Assembly (NCBI RefSeq): GCF_004962245.1
Contig: NZ_SUHQ01000008.1
Coordinates: forward strand, 1-64,000
Direction of reading: 5' to 3'
Length of the DNA stretch: 64,000 bases
From: Mesorhizobium sp.
GTDB lineage: Bacteria > Pseudomonadota > Alphaproteobacteria > Rhizobiales > Rhizobiaceae
A model generated the notes under the pieces. That model did not search any database, was not told the DNA's origin, and was given only the letters and a program-made list of their open reading frames with translations. The translations under genes were made by a program, and so were the position numbers. Numbering within the stretch: position 1 is the stretch's first letter; each line of letters starts with the position of its first letter. Of the stretch, positions 40,235-48,895 are shown in pieces.

Positions 40235-41670
40235 TCTTCGACAGCTACGAGGCATTTCGGGCGGTGAATTTCACCGCCAAGGTCTGCGTCCTCGGCTCCG
40301 GGCCGGCCGGCACCACGATCGCCAGGAAGCTTGGCGCGGCCGGCATTCCGGTTGTGGTGCTGGAGGCCGGCTCCCGCGAGTTCAGCGATGACTCACAGGA
40401 TTTCTACCGAGGCGTTACGGTCGGCGACCCCTATTTCGATCTCGATATCACCCGGCTGCGCTTCATGGGCGGTAGTTCCAATCACTGGGCCGGCTGGTGC
40501 CGCGTGCTCGACAGCCAAGATTTCGAACCGAAGGCCTGGGCACCGGATACCGGCTGGCCAATCGGCCGCGCCGACATCGAGCCCTATCTGCCTGAAGTCC
40601 ACGAAATCCTCGAACTTCCCGATTTCCGGCCAGATGTGCCGATCTCGGACGACATTCGCTGGGTGCAACTGATCAAGAGCCCGGCCGTGCGCTTCAGTGA
40701 AAAATTTGCCGACGAACTCGACAAGAGCAGGAACGTCGCCGTGGTGCTCAACACTTATGCCACCGAACTCGCTGGTGACGGCAAGAGAGTGACTGGCGCC
40801 AGACTGTGGTCGAACGGCAACGATGCCGGTTCCTTCACCGCCGATTATTTCGTCGTCTGCACCGGTGGCTTGGAAAACTCACGGTTGCTTCTGTGGTCGA
40901 ACCGGCGCTCTAACGGCGGTGTGGTGCCGAATTCAACGGCACTCGGCCGCTACTGGATGGAACATCCGACCTTCGAGGGCGGCAATGCCATCCTCGCCGA
41001 TTATAGCGAGTTTGAGGTCGACGCCACCAACGAGGCCTTCTTCTCGCCGACGCTGGCGGCCATGGAGCGCCTTGAGATCATGAATTTTGGCATCAGGCTG
41101 ATCGAAACGCCGTATCCCGGCATCAAAAGCATCATCGCCGACCTCGCCTGCACGGCGCCTGAGATGGCCGAATGGATGTCCTATCAGCTCAGCCAGAACC
41201 TGCGCTGCGCCGCCCAGCTCTATGTCACCTGGGAACAGGCGCCGCTGGCCTCGAACCAGATCCTATTGTCGAAAACCGATGTCGACCACGCTGGCGTGCC
41301 GCGCATCGAGCTGCACTGGAAAAAGTCGGAACTGGAGCGCCGCACGCTCCTCGAGGGCCTGAGGCTGTTCGGCACGACGCTTGTCCAGAAGGATCTCGGC
41401 CGGGTGCGCATCGCCGACTGGCTCACCAATGGCGGGGACTATCCGACGAACGAGGAATTGGCCGGCCACCACCACATGGGCGGCACGCGCATGGGCACGG
41501 ACGTGACCAAGAGCGTGGTGGACGCCAACTCAAAGGTACACGGCATGGACAATCTCTATGTCGGAGGTTCCTCGGTGTTTTGCACGTCCGGCGAATGCAA
41601 TCCGACAACGACGATTACCGCATTGGCCTGCCGGCTGGGCGACCACCTCGGTAAGGTCATCGGCGCATAG
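40231..41670 (+). CDS. GMC family FAD-dependent oxidoreductase
   Basis: A 479-residue flavoprotein. The FAD-binding GxGxxG is in KVCVLGSGPAGTTIARKL (residues 14-31), followed by RFMGGSSNHWAGWC and, at the C terminus, HHHMGGTRMGTD and GECNPTTTITALACRLGDHL, which carry the GMC active-site histidine and the second FAD contact. It resembles glucose/gluconate/fructose-type dehydrogenases more than cholesterol oxidases. It has no signal peptide of its own; the coupled upstream protein supplies a Tat-like signal. No cytochrome subunit is adjacent. The substrate is unknown. Confidence 0.88.
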   Translation: MIFDSYEAFRAVNFTAKVCVLGSGPAGTTIARKLGAAGIPVVVLEAGSREFSDDSQDFYRGVTVGDPYFDLDITRLRFMGGSSNHWAGWCRVLDSQDFEPKAWAPDTGWPIGRADIEPYLPEVHEILELPDFRPDVPISDDIRWVQLIKSPAVRFSEKFADELDKSRNVAVVLNTYATELAGDGKRVTGARLWSNGNDAGSFTADYFVVCTGGLENSRLLLWSNRRSNGGVVPNSTALGRYWMEHPTFEGGNAILADYSEFEVDATNEAFFSPTLAAMERLEIMNFGIRLIETPYPGIKSIIADLACTAPEMAEWMSYQLSQNLRCAAQLYVTWEQAPLASNQILLSKTDVDHAGVPRIELHWKKSELERRTLLEGLRLFGTTLVQKDLGRVRIADWLTNGGDYPTNEELAGHHHMGGTRMGTDVTKSVVDANSKVHGMDNLYVGGSSVFCTSGECNPTTTITALACRLGDHLGKVIGA

Positions 41671-41726
41671 CCGCCGGCGGCAACGAGCAATCCGATGCTC
41701 AAGCAAAAAATAGAGCGTCGGTCGTT

Positions 41727-42563
41727 CTAAAGTTTCGCAGGGTCGAGCGCCGGCTTGCCCTTGTGGCGTCCGACGATCGCTGCCAGGCCGGCGACGTTCT
41801 GGAAGGCATCGCGCAAGACGTCGAAGGACGGCAGTACAAAATAGGCGCGCTGGAACTTGTCGATCTCGTAGCTGGTGCGCATCACCGTTTCCAGATCGAA
41901 GGGGACATGGTGCGCGTCCCTGCCTTCGGTTGCGAACTGAAGTTCCGCAAACGATGACATCAGTCCGGCGCCGAAAGCCTTCAACGGCTGGCCTGCTTCC
42001 TGGATCAGCCCGTATTCGACAGTGTACCAGTAGAGGCGGCTGATCATCTCGTCGCCGCCGAGCGCGATCAGATGCTCGGCCTTCTCGCCATACATCTGCA
42101 TGAAATCGGCAAAGACCGGCTGGGTCAGCGCCGGCACATGGCCGAAGAAGTCGTGGAACATGTCCGGCTCGACGATGTAGTCGAGTTCCTGCCGCGTCCG
42201 CAGCCAGTTGGTGACCGGGAAGCGGCGACTGGCGAGATGGACGAAGAACGGCGCGGCGGGGATGAGGCCCGGCACGGCGACAATTTCCCAGCCGGTGAGT
42301 TTGCGCAGCTTTTCACTGACCTCGCCGAAATCCGGGATCCTGTCGAGAAGACCAAGTGCGGCGACGCCGTCGAGATAGGACTGATGCGCCAGCTTCTGCG
42401 TCAGCTTTGTCTGGCGGTCGCATAGCGTGCGCCACACGGCCTGCTCGTCTGCGCTATAGTTGTAACTCTGCGCCACGGTGAAGTCGGCGCGGCAGACCGA
42501 ATAGTCGCCGCGAAGGCCTTGCGCCGCGCATTCCCTTGCGTAGTCGGCAACGCTCACCGTCAT
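41727..42563 (-). CDS. phhA: Phenylalanine 4-monooxygenase
   Basis: A 278-residue non-haem iron, pterin-dependent hydroxylase converting phenylalanine to tyrosine. The iron triad is present: His137 and His142 (MFHDFFGHVP) and Glu183 (WYTVEYG). The pterin-side segment VPGLIPAAPFFVHLASRRFPVTNW is also conserved. Length matches bacterial single-domain enzymes. ATG 42563 removes a basic out-of-family extension. The divergent AsnC-family gene is the probable regulator, responding to aromatic amino acids. Confidence 0.96.
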   Translation of the reverse strand: MTVSVADYARECAAQGLRGDYSVCRADFTVAQSYNYSADEQAVWRTLCDRQTKLTQKLAHQSYLDGVAALGLLDRIPDFGEVSEKLRKLTGWEIVAVPGLIPAAPFFVHLASRRFPVTNWLRTRQELDYIVEPDMFHDFFGHVPALTQPVFADFMQMYGEKAEHLIALGGDEMISRLYWYTVEYGLIQEAGQPLKAFGAGLMSSFAELQFATEGRDAHHVPFDLETVMRTSYEIDKFQRAYFVLPSFDVLRDAFQNVAGLAAIVGRHKGKPALDPAKL

Positions 42564-42703
42564 GGCTTTTCTCCTCGCAAATCGTGACCAGCGAATTTCT
42601 CTAAGAGATAGCCGAATCCGGCGAGGCAAATCAGCTTTGATGATGGTCCGAATGCAGGATTGGAGGTAAAAGTCATCACAGTAACGCTATTGGAGAGGTG
42701 AAA

Positions 42704-43180
42704 ATGCCTCAGTTCGACGATTTCGAGATCAAGATGCTCGATATCCTGCAGCGCGACGGACGCAAGCCGGTGTCCGAACTGGCGCAGGAGATCGGCCTGT
42801 CGACGACGCCGTGCGCGCGCCGCTTCGAGGCCCTTCAGGGCGCCGGCATCATCAAGGGTTTTGCCGCCGTGCTCAGTCGCCGCGCGGTCGGCCTGATGGT
42901 CGAGGTGTTCATCCAGGTGCGACTGGTGAGCCACAGCGACGGCTCGCCCGAAACCTTTATCGCCGCCGTGCAGCGCATGGACGAGGTCTCGTCATGCTGG
43001 ACGATGACCGGCGACCACGATTTCTTGCTGCATGTGATGGTGCCGTCGGTCGACGATCTCAATGCTTTCGTCATGCACCGGCTGATGCGGCTCGACGGCG
43101 TGCGCGACGTCCACACGCAGCTTGTGCTGCAGAACATAAAGGGGCCGGGCCACGTCCCGCTCGGGCATCTCAGGCGATAA
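42704..43180 (+). CDS. Lrp/AsnC family transcriptional regulator
   Basis: A 158-residue regulator. N-terminal winged HTH (LDILQRDGRKPVSELAQEIGLSTTPCARR) and C-terminal RAM effector domain (VEVFIQVRLVSH, MTGDHDFLLHVMVPSVDDLNAF). ATG 42704 has GGAGAG six bases upstream; the GTG at 42698 overlaps it. It is divergent from phhA across 140 bases, the arrangement expected for an amino-acid-sensing activator of phenylalanine hydroxylation. Confidence 0.92.
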   Translation: MPQFDDFEIKMLDILQRDGRKPVSELAQEIGLSTTPCARRFEALQGAGIIKGFAAVLSRRAVGLMVEVFIQVRLVSHSDGSPETFIAAVQRMDEVSSCWTMTGDHDFLLHVMVPSVDDLNAFVMHRLMRLDGVRDVHTQLVLQNIKGPGHVPLGHLRR

Positions 43181-43238
43181 ACCTGCCGGACCCCTGCACC
43201 TTGGATTCTGGCTGACGAACGAACCCGTCAGGCTGCGC

Positions 43239-44132
43239 TCACGGTACGATCAGCGTACCGGCGCCGTGTTCGGTAAACAGTTCGAGCAGCACCGAATGCG
43301 GCGTCTTGCCGTTGAGGATGACAACGCCTTCGACGCCACGCTCGATCGCCTCGATGCAGGTCTCGACCTTGGGGATCATGCCGCCCGACACTGTGCCGTC
43401 CTTGATCAAGGCCTTTGCCTCGGCCACGGTCAGCTCGTCGATCAGCTTCTTGTCCTTGTCGAGCACGCCGGGCACGTCGGTCAGGAACAACAGGCGTGTC
43501 GCCTGGCAGGCGCCGGCAATGGCGCCAGCGAAGGTGTCGGCATTGATGTTGTAGGTGTGGCCGTCGCGGCCCGGCGCCACCGGCGCCAGCACCGGGATCA
43601 TTTCGGAGCGAGCCAGAAGGTCGAGCAGCGTGCGGTCGACCTCGATCGGCTCGCCGACGAAACCGAGATCGAGCACGCGCTCGATGTTGGAGTCCGGGTC
43701 GATCATGGTCTTGCGCGCCTTTTCGGCGAAAACCATGTTGCCGTCCTTGCCGCACAGGCCGATCGCCCATTCGCCCTCGGCATTGATCAGCGCGACGATC
43801 TCCTTGTTGATCGAGCCGGCCAGGACCATCTCGACGATCTCCACCGTCTTCTGGTCGGTGACGCGCAGGCCGCCCTCGAACTTCGATTCGATGCCCATCT
43901 TGGTCAGCATGGCGCCGATCTGCGGCCCACCGCCATGCACAACGATCGGATTGACGCCGGATTGTTTCAGCAGCGCGATGTCACGGGCGAAAGCCTTGCC
44001 AAGCGCAATGTCGCCCATGGCGTGGCCGCCATATTTCACCACGACCGTCTTGTTCTCGTAACGCTGCATATAGGGCAGCGCCCTCGAAAGCAGCGCGGCC
44101 TGCATTTCGGCGGTGGCGGCGAGGTCCGTCAT
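43239..44132 (-). CDS. argB: Acetylglutamate kinase
   Basis: A 297-residue kinase, second step of arginine synthesis. Motifs: [11 protein letters not shown] near residue 34, [14 protein letters not shown] near residue 65, FVGEPIEVD and [13 protein letters not shown], all canonical for the arginine-sensitive hexameric type. ATG 44132 is preferred over 44138, because GGGAA lies eight bases upstream of the former and only two from the latter. In related genomes argB follows engB closely; here a 14-kb block intervenes. Confidence 0.96.
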   Translation of the reverse strand: MTDLAATAEMQAALLSRALPYMQRYENKTVVVKYGGHAMGDIALGKAFARDIALLKQSGVNPIVVHGGGPQIGAMLTKMGIESKFEGGLRVTDQKTVEIVEMVLAGSINKEIVALINAEGEWAIGLCGKDGNMVFAEKARKTMIDPDSNIERVLDLGFVGEPIEVDRTLLDLLARSEMIPVLAPVAPGRDGHTYNINADTFAGAIAGACQATRLLFLTDVPGVLDKDKKLIDELTVAEAKALIKDGTVSGGMIPKVETCIEAIERGVEGVVILNGKTPHSVLLELFTEHGAGTLIVP

Positions 44133-44206
44133 CGGCATGGTTCCCAGCTAGGCATGAACGGCGGCGTCTTAGCGGGAATTGCGGCGGGCCGCAAACGAGA
44201 TTGCCG

Positions 44207-44485
44207 TCACATCAGGTGAAATCGGTCGGATTTTATGCCGGCATCCGTAGCGGCGCCCGCCGCGCCAACCAGCCCAAAATCCTTTCCATTTGCGCGGTCC
44301 GCAATCTCTTCGTGCCGCCTCGGACAAGAGGCGCCGCCCTTGCAATCCACATCCATAGCATAGGTGCACTTGCACATCAGAAATCCGTCACCGGTGTTGC
44401 TGCCTGAAGTCCAGCATCCACCAAGCTTTGTCCTCACAGATTGAACCTGACATCGCCCATTCGAGTATTGGGATGAGGTATACAT
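44207..44485 (-). CDS. Possible cysteine-rich small protein
   Basis: An open frame of 92 codons in a lower-GC, otherwise gene-free stretch (44139-44626). The product has six cysteines clustered in residues 12-54 (GGCWTSGSNTGDGF, MCKCTYAMDVDCKGGASC) and no hydrophobic signal segment. The composition is unlike the arginine-rich shadows seen elsewhere, which is the main argument for reality. There is no good ribosome site and no recognised family. It could be a remnant of a longer gene. Confidence 0.3.
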   Translation of the reverse strand: MYTSSQYSNGRCQVQSVRTKLGGCWTSGSNTGDGFLMCKCTYAMDVDCKGGASCPRRHEEIADRANGKDFGLVGAAGAATDAGIKSDRFHLM

Positions 44486-44644
44486 CCTAGTCGCGTCGCT
44501 AAAAGGCGGTTATGTCGCGCCATTTCGGTTACCCGAACTGCTGAGACTGACAGCAATTAGCTTCGAGTTGACTGTTATTTAGAACTCAGAAATGTTTGCC
44601 GTGGGGCATGGACCAACATTTCTGGCATGGCGGGGGAATTCGGG

Positions 44645-46129
44645 ATGACGACAAGCGCGATATCCTTATGGAATTTTGGTCGCGGAAAGATCGCGAAAGT
44701 CAAAGATCTCGACTACGCATACGCATATGACGGCCTGACTGCCTTCACTCCCTTCTGGGCAGGGGCGGCCATCTTCAGCATCGCCGGCGATACCTATGGC
44801 CTGATAGGCTACAAAGGACTTCTCTATGCCGTTCTGAGCTGGGGCGTGGTTCTGTTCAGCCTGCTTCTCCTGCTCTATCCGCGACGGACCGACCTTCTGA
44901 TCGGGCTCGTGTTGGTTTCGCTTGCGCTGTATGCCCTGCGAATGCCGGTCGCCTCCAACAACAAGACGATCGCTGCGGTAATGGACGGGGCTATCCTGCT
45001 CAGCGTAGCGGTTCTCTATCTGCGGGCGGGCCGCGGCGGCTCCATAGACCGCATGGCGCTTTATGAACAGATCCGCGTCGTCGCCCGATCGCTGCTCGCC
45101 ATCATGTATTTCTACGGCATCTTCCACAAGATCAACACGGACTTCCTCGACCCTTCCGTGAGCTGCGCCGTTGGCCTCTACATTCCACTCGCGCGTCCGT
45201 TCGCCCTCGAGGACAATCTCTTTGGCCGGTATCTGGCGATCTACGCCACCTTCGTCATCGAGGCAATTGCCATCGTCTCGCTGTACTGGAAGCGCTATTT
45301 CGCCGTGGGATTCATCCTCGCGCTCGTCTTCCACTACGTGATCCCGATCTCGGCCTATTCCTGGTACATGGACTTCTCCAGCCTGGTGTTCGCGCTGTAT
45401 GTACTGAGCATTCCCGCGCCCGCCCGCCAGGCGCTCTATCGCATCTCGCTGGCAGCGGCCAATCCGCTACGCGTAACGTTCGGGCGGATCGGGATTTTGG
45501 TGCCGGGCGGAGCGGTTATGCTGTTCACGGTCATTGTCGTCATGCTCCTCCATTACGCTTATCCCAGGGGCTCTTTCGACATGATGGTCCACTCCGTCTG
45601 GATTCTCATTTGGTCGGTAATGGGCGGCGTGGCGATGATCGTGCTGGCCTATGTGGCTCTGCAGAACCTGCCTTGCCAGAACGTTTCCGCTCCGCGCCAG
45701 CCACTGTGGGTCTATTTGGTGCCGGGCTTGTTCTTTCTCTCCTGTCTATCGCCCTATGTCGGGCTAAAGACAGAGAGCTCGATCAACATGTTCAGCAATC
45801 TGCACACGGAAGGCGGCCAGACCAACCATCTGCTCTTTACCAAACCGCCATACCTGTTCAACTATCAGAACGAGGTGGTGAAGATCGTCGATTCCTCGGA
45901 GCCCTATCTCGTCCGTCAGTCGCGGGCGGGCAATTACCACGTCTTGCTCGATCTGAAGAAACATCTCCGCTGGAATCCCGAGGCCTGGGTAACCTACGTG
46001 AAGGACGGCGAGACGGTCACCCGCGCGAAGGCGGCGACCTTTGCGGACGACATGCCCAACGTCCTCGAACGCAAGTTTCTGGTTTTCAAGCTTGTGGATT
46101 TCTCGCGGCCGAAGGTCTGCACGCACTGA
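44645..46129 (+). CDS. HTTM-type multi-pass membrane protein
   Basis: A 494-residue membrane protein with about ten spans. The segment MYFYGIFHKINTDFLDPSVSC (residues about 156-176) resembles the HTTM (vitamin-K-dependent carboxylase-like) core, where a lysine-asparagine pair precedes a span. A C-terminal soluble part follows (SPYVGLKTESSINMFSNL, YLFNYQNEVVKI). ATG 44645 is preferred because GGGGGAA lies seven bases upstream; ATG 44627 is in frame. HTTM proteins often neighbour DCC-type thiol oxidoreductases, as here (convergent gene 240 bases downstream). Substrate unknown. Confidence 0.75.
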   Translation: MTTSAISLWNFGRGKIAKVKDLDYAYAYDGLTAFTPFWAGAAIFSIAGDTYGLIGYKGLLYAVLSWGVVLFSLLLLLYPRRTDLLIGLVLVSLALYALRMPVASNNKTIAAVMDGAILLSVAVLYLRAGRGGSIDRMALYEQIRVVARSLLAIMYFYGIFHKINTDFLDPSVSCAVGLYIPLARPFALEDNLFGRYLAIYATFVIEAIAIVSLYWKRYFAVGFILALVFHYVIPISAYSWYMDFSSLVFALYVLSIPAPARQALYRISLAAANPLRVTFGRIGILVPGGAVMLFTVIVVMLLHYAYPRGSFDMMVHSVWILIWSVMGGVAMIVLAYVALQNLPCQNVSAPRQPLWVYLVPGLFFLSCLSPYVGLKTESSINMFSNLHTEGGQTNHLLFTKPPYLFNYQNEVVKIVDSSEPYLVRQSRAGNYHVLLDLKKHLRWNPEAWVTYVKDGETVTRAKAATFADDMPNVLERKFLVFKLVDFSRPKVCTH

Positions 46130-46366
46130 GAACTGCCCCGCGGGCCGCCCCGAATGTTCGACGGATTGATCCACGTCGCCCGACAGCCGATTCCAGGCCG
46201 CCGGTCAATCCAGCTCGATATTTTTGGAGGAAGGCCGGCGTACGTGCTGGCTAAGCCTCTTTTCGCTTTTGTTTACTCGCTCAAATGCTTCACCCACCGG
46301 GTCAGTCCATGCCTTTGTCCTCGAGCATTTCCGGACTGCGAACCGGTATTCCCTGGACGCAAAATG

Positions 46367-46765
46367 CTAGCGGTCAAGGTCGGCAGGGATGAGGGAGCGG
46401 CCGCGAAGCCGCAGGGTGGCCCGACGCCCGAGCTTGAGCGCCGGATAGATCAGCCGCGCGGCCGTCCTGTTTGAGAGGATCTTGCGGTTGAGCCAGCCAA
46501 AGAGCGAAGAAGAAGAGCTGAGGATCGCCAGGAGATTGATAGCTTCCTCGCCATGGTAGACGCGATCCTCGAAGACGAAGAGCATGCCCTCGTTCAAGTC
46601 AAAGCCCTGGCGCTGGAACCCGGCGACGCGCGGGTCGTCCGAGCGCGCGTCGAGCAACTCGACGGGACCGACGGCGGCGCGCAGCCGGGCAAAGCGGACA
46701 TAACTCTGGCAGAAGATGCAATCGCCATCATAGACGATGAGCGCCGTTTTCCCGGATGGCTTCAT
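46367..46765 (-). CDS. DCC family (DUF393) thiol-disulfide oxidoreductase
   Basis: A 132-residue thioredoxin-like protein with the DCC signature VYDGDCIFCQSYVRF (Cys at residues 15 and 18) and the family's C-terminal YPALKLGRRATLRLRGR. The predicted CxxC redox pair suggests a thiol exchange role. ATG 46765 overlaps the stop of the upstream 62-residue membrane protein (ATGA). DCC proteins are frequently found beside HTTM membrane proteins, which supports a functional unit with the convergent neighbour. Confidence 0.85.
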   Translation of the reverse strand: MKPSGKTALIVYDGDCIFCQSYVRFARLRAAVGPVELLDARSDDPRVAGFQRQGFDLNEGMLFVFEDRVYHGEEAINLLAILSSSSSLFGWLNRKILSNRTAARLIYPALKLGRRATLRLRGRSLIPADLDR

Positions 46766-46950
46766 TGCTCTACCGGGTCCAGACCGAGCTCGGTCGGCGG
46801 GTCGGCCGGGCCATCGATCGCACAATTGCCGTAGAACGCGCAGCCCGAAATGACGGGCAGGTTGCTGACGGCATCGAAGACGCCTACGAATACCAGCCCG
46901 ACAATGCCGAGCATCAAGAATTTCTTGTAGACGGACATGTCGCGAAACAT
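46762..46950 (-). CDS. Small single-span membrane protein coupled to the DCC gene
   Basis: A 62-residue protein: short basic N terminus (MFRDMSVYKK), one hydrophobic span (FLMLGIVGLVFVGVFDAV), then a periplasmic tail with two cysteines (VISGCAFYGNCAIDGP) and an acidic end. AAGGA lies six bases before ATG 46950, and its stop overlaps the DCC start. The paired cysteines facing the periplasm or membrane surface could be a redox partner of the DCC protein (inference). No family recognised. Confidence 0.7.
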   Translation of the reverse strand: MFRDMSVYKKFLMLGIVGLVFVGVFDAVSNLPVISGCAFYGNCAIDGPADPPTELGLDPVEQ

Positions 46951-47007
46951 ATGCGATCCTTGCTGAATCGTAACATCGGACCTGGTCGATCCGACGTCAA
47001 AACGCGA

Positions 47008-47259
47008 TCAATTCTCAACCGGCTGAAGCCGGACATTTTTCGCGAGCACGGTGTCCGTGCCGGCCACTATTTCCAGTCGTAAGTCGTGACTGAGCAGCGC
47101 GATAATGTGTAATGATCGGTGGAAAATCAAGCGGAATGGCGGATTTCGGAGGTTCGGGAAGCATTCCGGCACGTCGACTGCGACTTCGGTGATTTTCAGG
47201 TTACCCGATGACCCGTCAGCTATAAACGCCACCGCTTTCCACCGGCACTTATCGCCCAT
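47008..47259 (-). CDS. Doubtful ORF in the intergenic stretch before the sigma factor gene
   Basis: The 494-base region 46951-47444 has no secure gene. This 83-codon minus-strand frame is the only one with a protein-like composition (ITEVAVDVPECFPNLRNPPF, LEIVAGTDTVLAKNVRL in the C-terminal half), with hydrophobic/polar alternation suggestive of beta strands. It could be the tail of a decayed gene. No ribosome site or family is evident. Confidence 0.25.
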   Translation of the reverse strand: MGDKCRWKAVAFIADGSSGNLKITEVAVDVPECFPNLRNPPFRLIFHRSLHIIALLSHDLRLEIVAGTDTVLAKNVRLQPVEN

Positions 47260-47444
47260 ACTGGTTTGGTTGTATTTCCGGTTTCCGCCCAGGGATGGCT
47301 ACGTGCTCGACGAAATCGTTCAGAACCGTCGCAATACCAGGCTGCCAAACGCATGCTTGTTCGTCTGCTGAAAAAGCGGAATGTTTGGGGGGACAACGAT
47401 CCCCGCCGTTGCAAATATATCGCGATTGCCTAATTTGACGGCCG

Positions 47445-47984
47445 ATGACGCCGCAGGACATCAGCAACCTGATCGTTCGGACTTCGATGAAGGACCGGGC
47501 AGCGTTCGATCTGCTCTACCGGCAGACCAGCGCGAAACTTTTCGGCGTCTGCCTTCGTGTATTGAAGGATCGGGGGGATGCGGAAGAGGCTCTTCAAGAG
47601 GTCTTCGTCAAGATATGGACGAAGGCGGACCGTTTCGCCGTCTCGGAGCTAAGCCCGATTTCCTGGCTCGTGGCCATTGCGCGCAATCATGCGATCGATC
47701 GGATAAGGGCGCGGCGAGAGCCTGCTGCCTATATCGATGCTGCGCTCGACGTGGCCGATCCGGCGCCGGGACCCGAGGCTACGGTGGCGGCGGGCGGCGA
47801 ATCCGAACGCGTCTACCGTTGTCTCGACGAATTGGAAAAGGACCGGGCGGCGGCCGTCCGGGGCGCCTATCTGGACGGCGAAAGCTATGCCGACCTGGCC
47901 GCACGCCATGGCGTGCCGCTGAACACGATGCGGACCTGGCTGCGGCGCAGCCTGTTGAAGCTCAGAGAATGTCTGGAAAGATGA
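47445..47984 (+). CDS. ECF-family RNA polymerase sigma factor
   Basis: A 179-residue extracytoplasmic-function sigma factor. Region 2 (FDLLYRQTSAKLFGVCLRVL, DAEEALQEVFVKIWTKADRF, ARNHAIDRIRARR) binds core polymerase and the -10 element; region 4 (YADLAARHGVPLNTMRTWLRRSLLKLRECL) binds the -35. The downstream overlapping RskA-type anti-sigma gene points to the SigK-like group that responds to redox or envelope stress. Likely targets include the fasciclin and MsrB genes downstream (inference). Confidence 0.93.
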   Translation: MTPQDISNLIVRTSMKDRAAFDLLYRQTSAKLFGVCLRVLKDRGDAEEALQEVFVKIWTKADRFAVSELSPISWLVAIARNHAIDRIRARREPAAYIDAALDVADPAPGPEATVAAGGESERVYRCLDELEKDRAAAVRGAYLDGESYADLAARHGVPLNTMRTWLRRSLLKLRECLER

Positions 47985-48679
47985 CGCTGGCAGACGATAA
48001 CGGACTGGAACCTGGGGGCGACGATCTGTTCGCCGCCGAATACGTTCTCGGCGTGCTGGCCGAGGATGAACGCCAGATCGCGTCACACCGCATCGACGCG
48101 GACGCCGCTTTCGCGCGCCTTGTCGATGCATGGGAGGTGCGTCTTTCGCCGATGATCGCCGCCTATCCGGAGACAGAGCCTCCGATCAGGGTCAAGGAGG
48201 CAATAGATAGCCGGCTGTTCGTGGCAGAGCCTCGCGCCGGCATCTGGTCGAGCCTTGCCTTCTGGCGCGGTGTTGCCGCTGCTTCTGTTGCGGCGCTGGC
48301 GATCTATATCGCCGTGCCTTACCTCAACCCGCCGGTCGAGCAGCCGCGGCTCGTCGCCTCGCTGGCTGCCGACGGCAGCGACGTCAGATACCTTGTCGTC
48401 TACGACGCCGCCGATCGCGAGGTCGGCTTGTCGCATGTTTCCGGCGAACGTGCCGCCGGCAAGGATTTCGAACTGTGGATGATCGAAGGCAAGAATGCGC
48501 CGGTCTCGATGGGCGTCATCCCGGTCGGTCAGACCGCGCACATGACGATTGCGCCGGCCGTGCAGGAGAAACTTGCGCGGGGCGCCGTGCTTGCGATCAG
48601 CCTCGAGCCGGCCGGTGGTTCGCCGACCGGCCAGCCGACCGGCCCTGTGGTCGCTGCGGGCGATCTGAAGGGTATCTGA
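47981..48679 (+). CDS. Membrane anti-sigma factor, RskA type
   Basis: A 232-residue protein. The N-terminal cytoplasmic part (LFAAEYVLGVLAEDERQIAS) is the sigma-binding helix region, followed by one transmembrane segment (GVAAASVAALAIYIAV, residues about 95-110) and a periplasmic RskA domain (AADREVGLSHVSGERAAGKDFELWMIEG). No HxxxCxxC zinc motif is present. ATG 47981 overlaps the sigma stop (ATGA); ATG 47969 in the same frame is the alternative. It would hold the sigma factor inactive until proteolysed. Confidence 0.88.
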   Translation: MTLADDNGLEPGGDDLFAAEYVLGVLAEDERQIASHRIDADAAFARLVDAWEVRLSPMIAAYPETEPPIRVKEAIDSRLFVAEPRAGIWSSLAFWRGVAAASVAALAIYIAVPYLNPPVEQPRLVASLAADGSDVRYLVVYDAADREVGLSHVSGERAAGKDFELWMIEGKNAPVSMGVIPVGQTAHMTIAPAVQEKLARGAVLAISLEPAGGSPTGQPTGPVVAAGDLKGI

Positions 48680-48797
48680 CCGCTGATCCCCATCATTTTC
48701 AAGAAGATTTATAATCGATCTCCCGCAGTGGTGCGAACCCAGGAGGCGTTCAGGTTACGTGCCTGAATGCTATGGAGAGCACTGTTCGACGCTGCGA

Positions 48798-48811
48798 AAA
48801 AAATATTTTTT
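48798..48811. promoter_or_regulatory. A/T palindrome upstream of the fasciclin gene
   Basis: AAAAAATATTTTTT at 48798-48811 is a perfect palindrome and by far the most AT-rich patch in the region, about 85-98 bases before the fasciclin start. It could be an UP-like element or bent-DNA site. Downstream, GAAAC and CGTAT spaced by 16 bases (about 48822-48847) might be an ECF-type promoter, but this is a weak match. Confidence 0.35.
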
Positions 48812-48895
48812 GCTGAACGACGAAACTCACGCATTTATCTCGCGTATCTCCTGCGCCCCCAAAGAGGGGAAAGATAAACTGAGGAGATTGAGATA

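Noticed and set aside
48822..48847. Definite ECF promoter before the fasciclin gene
   Set aside because: GAAAC-N16-CGTAT is only a weak match and no equivalent was identified before the sigma gene, so it is mentioned only as a possibility.
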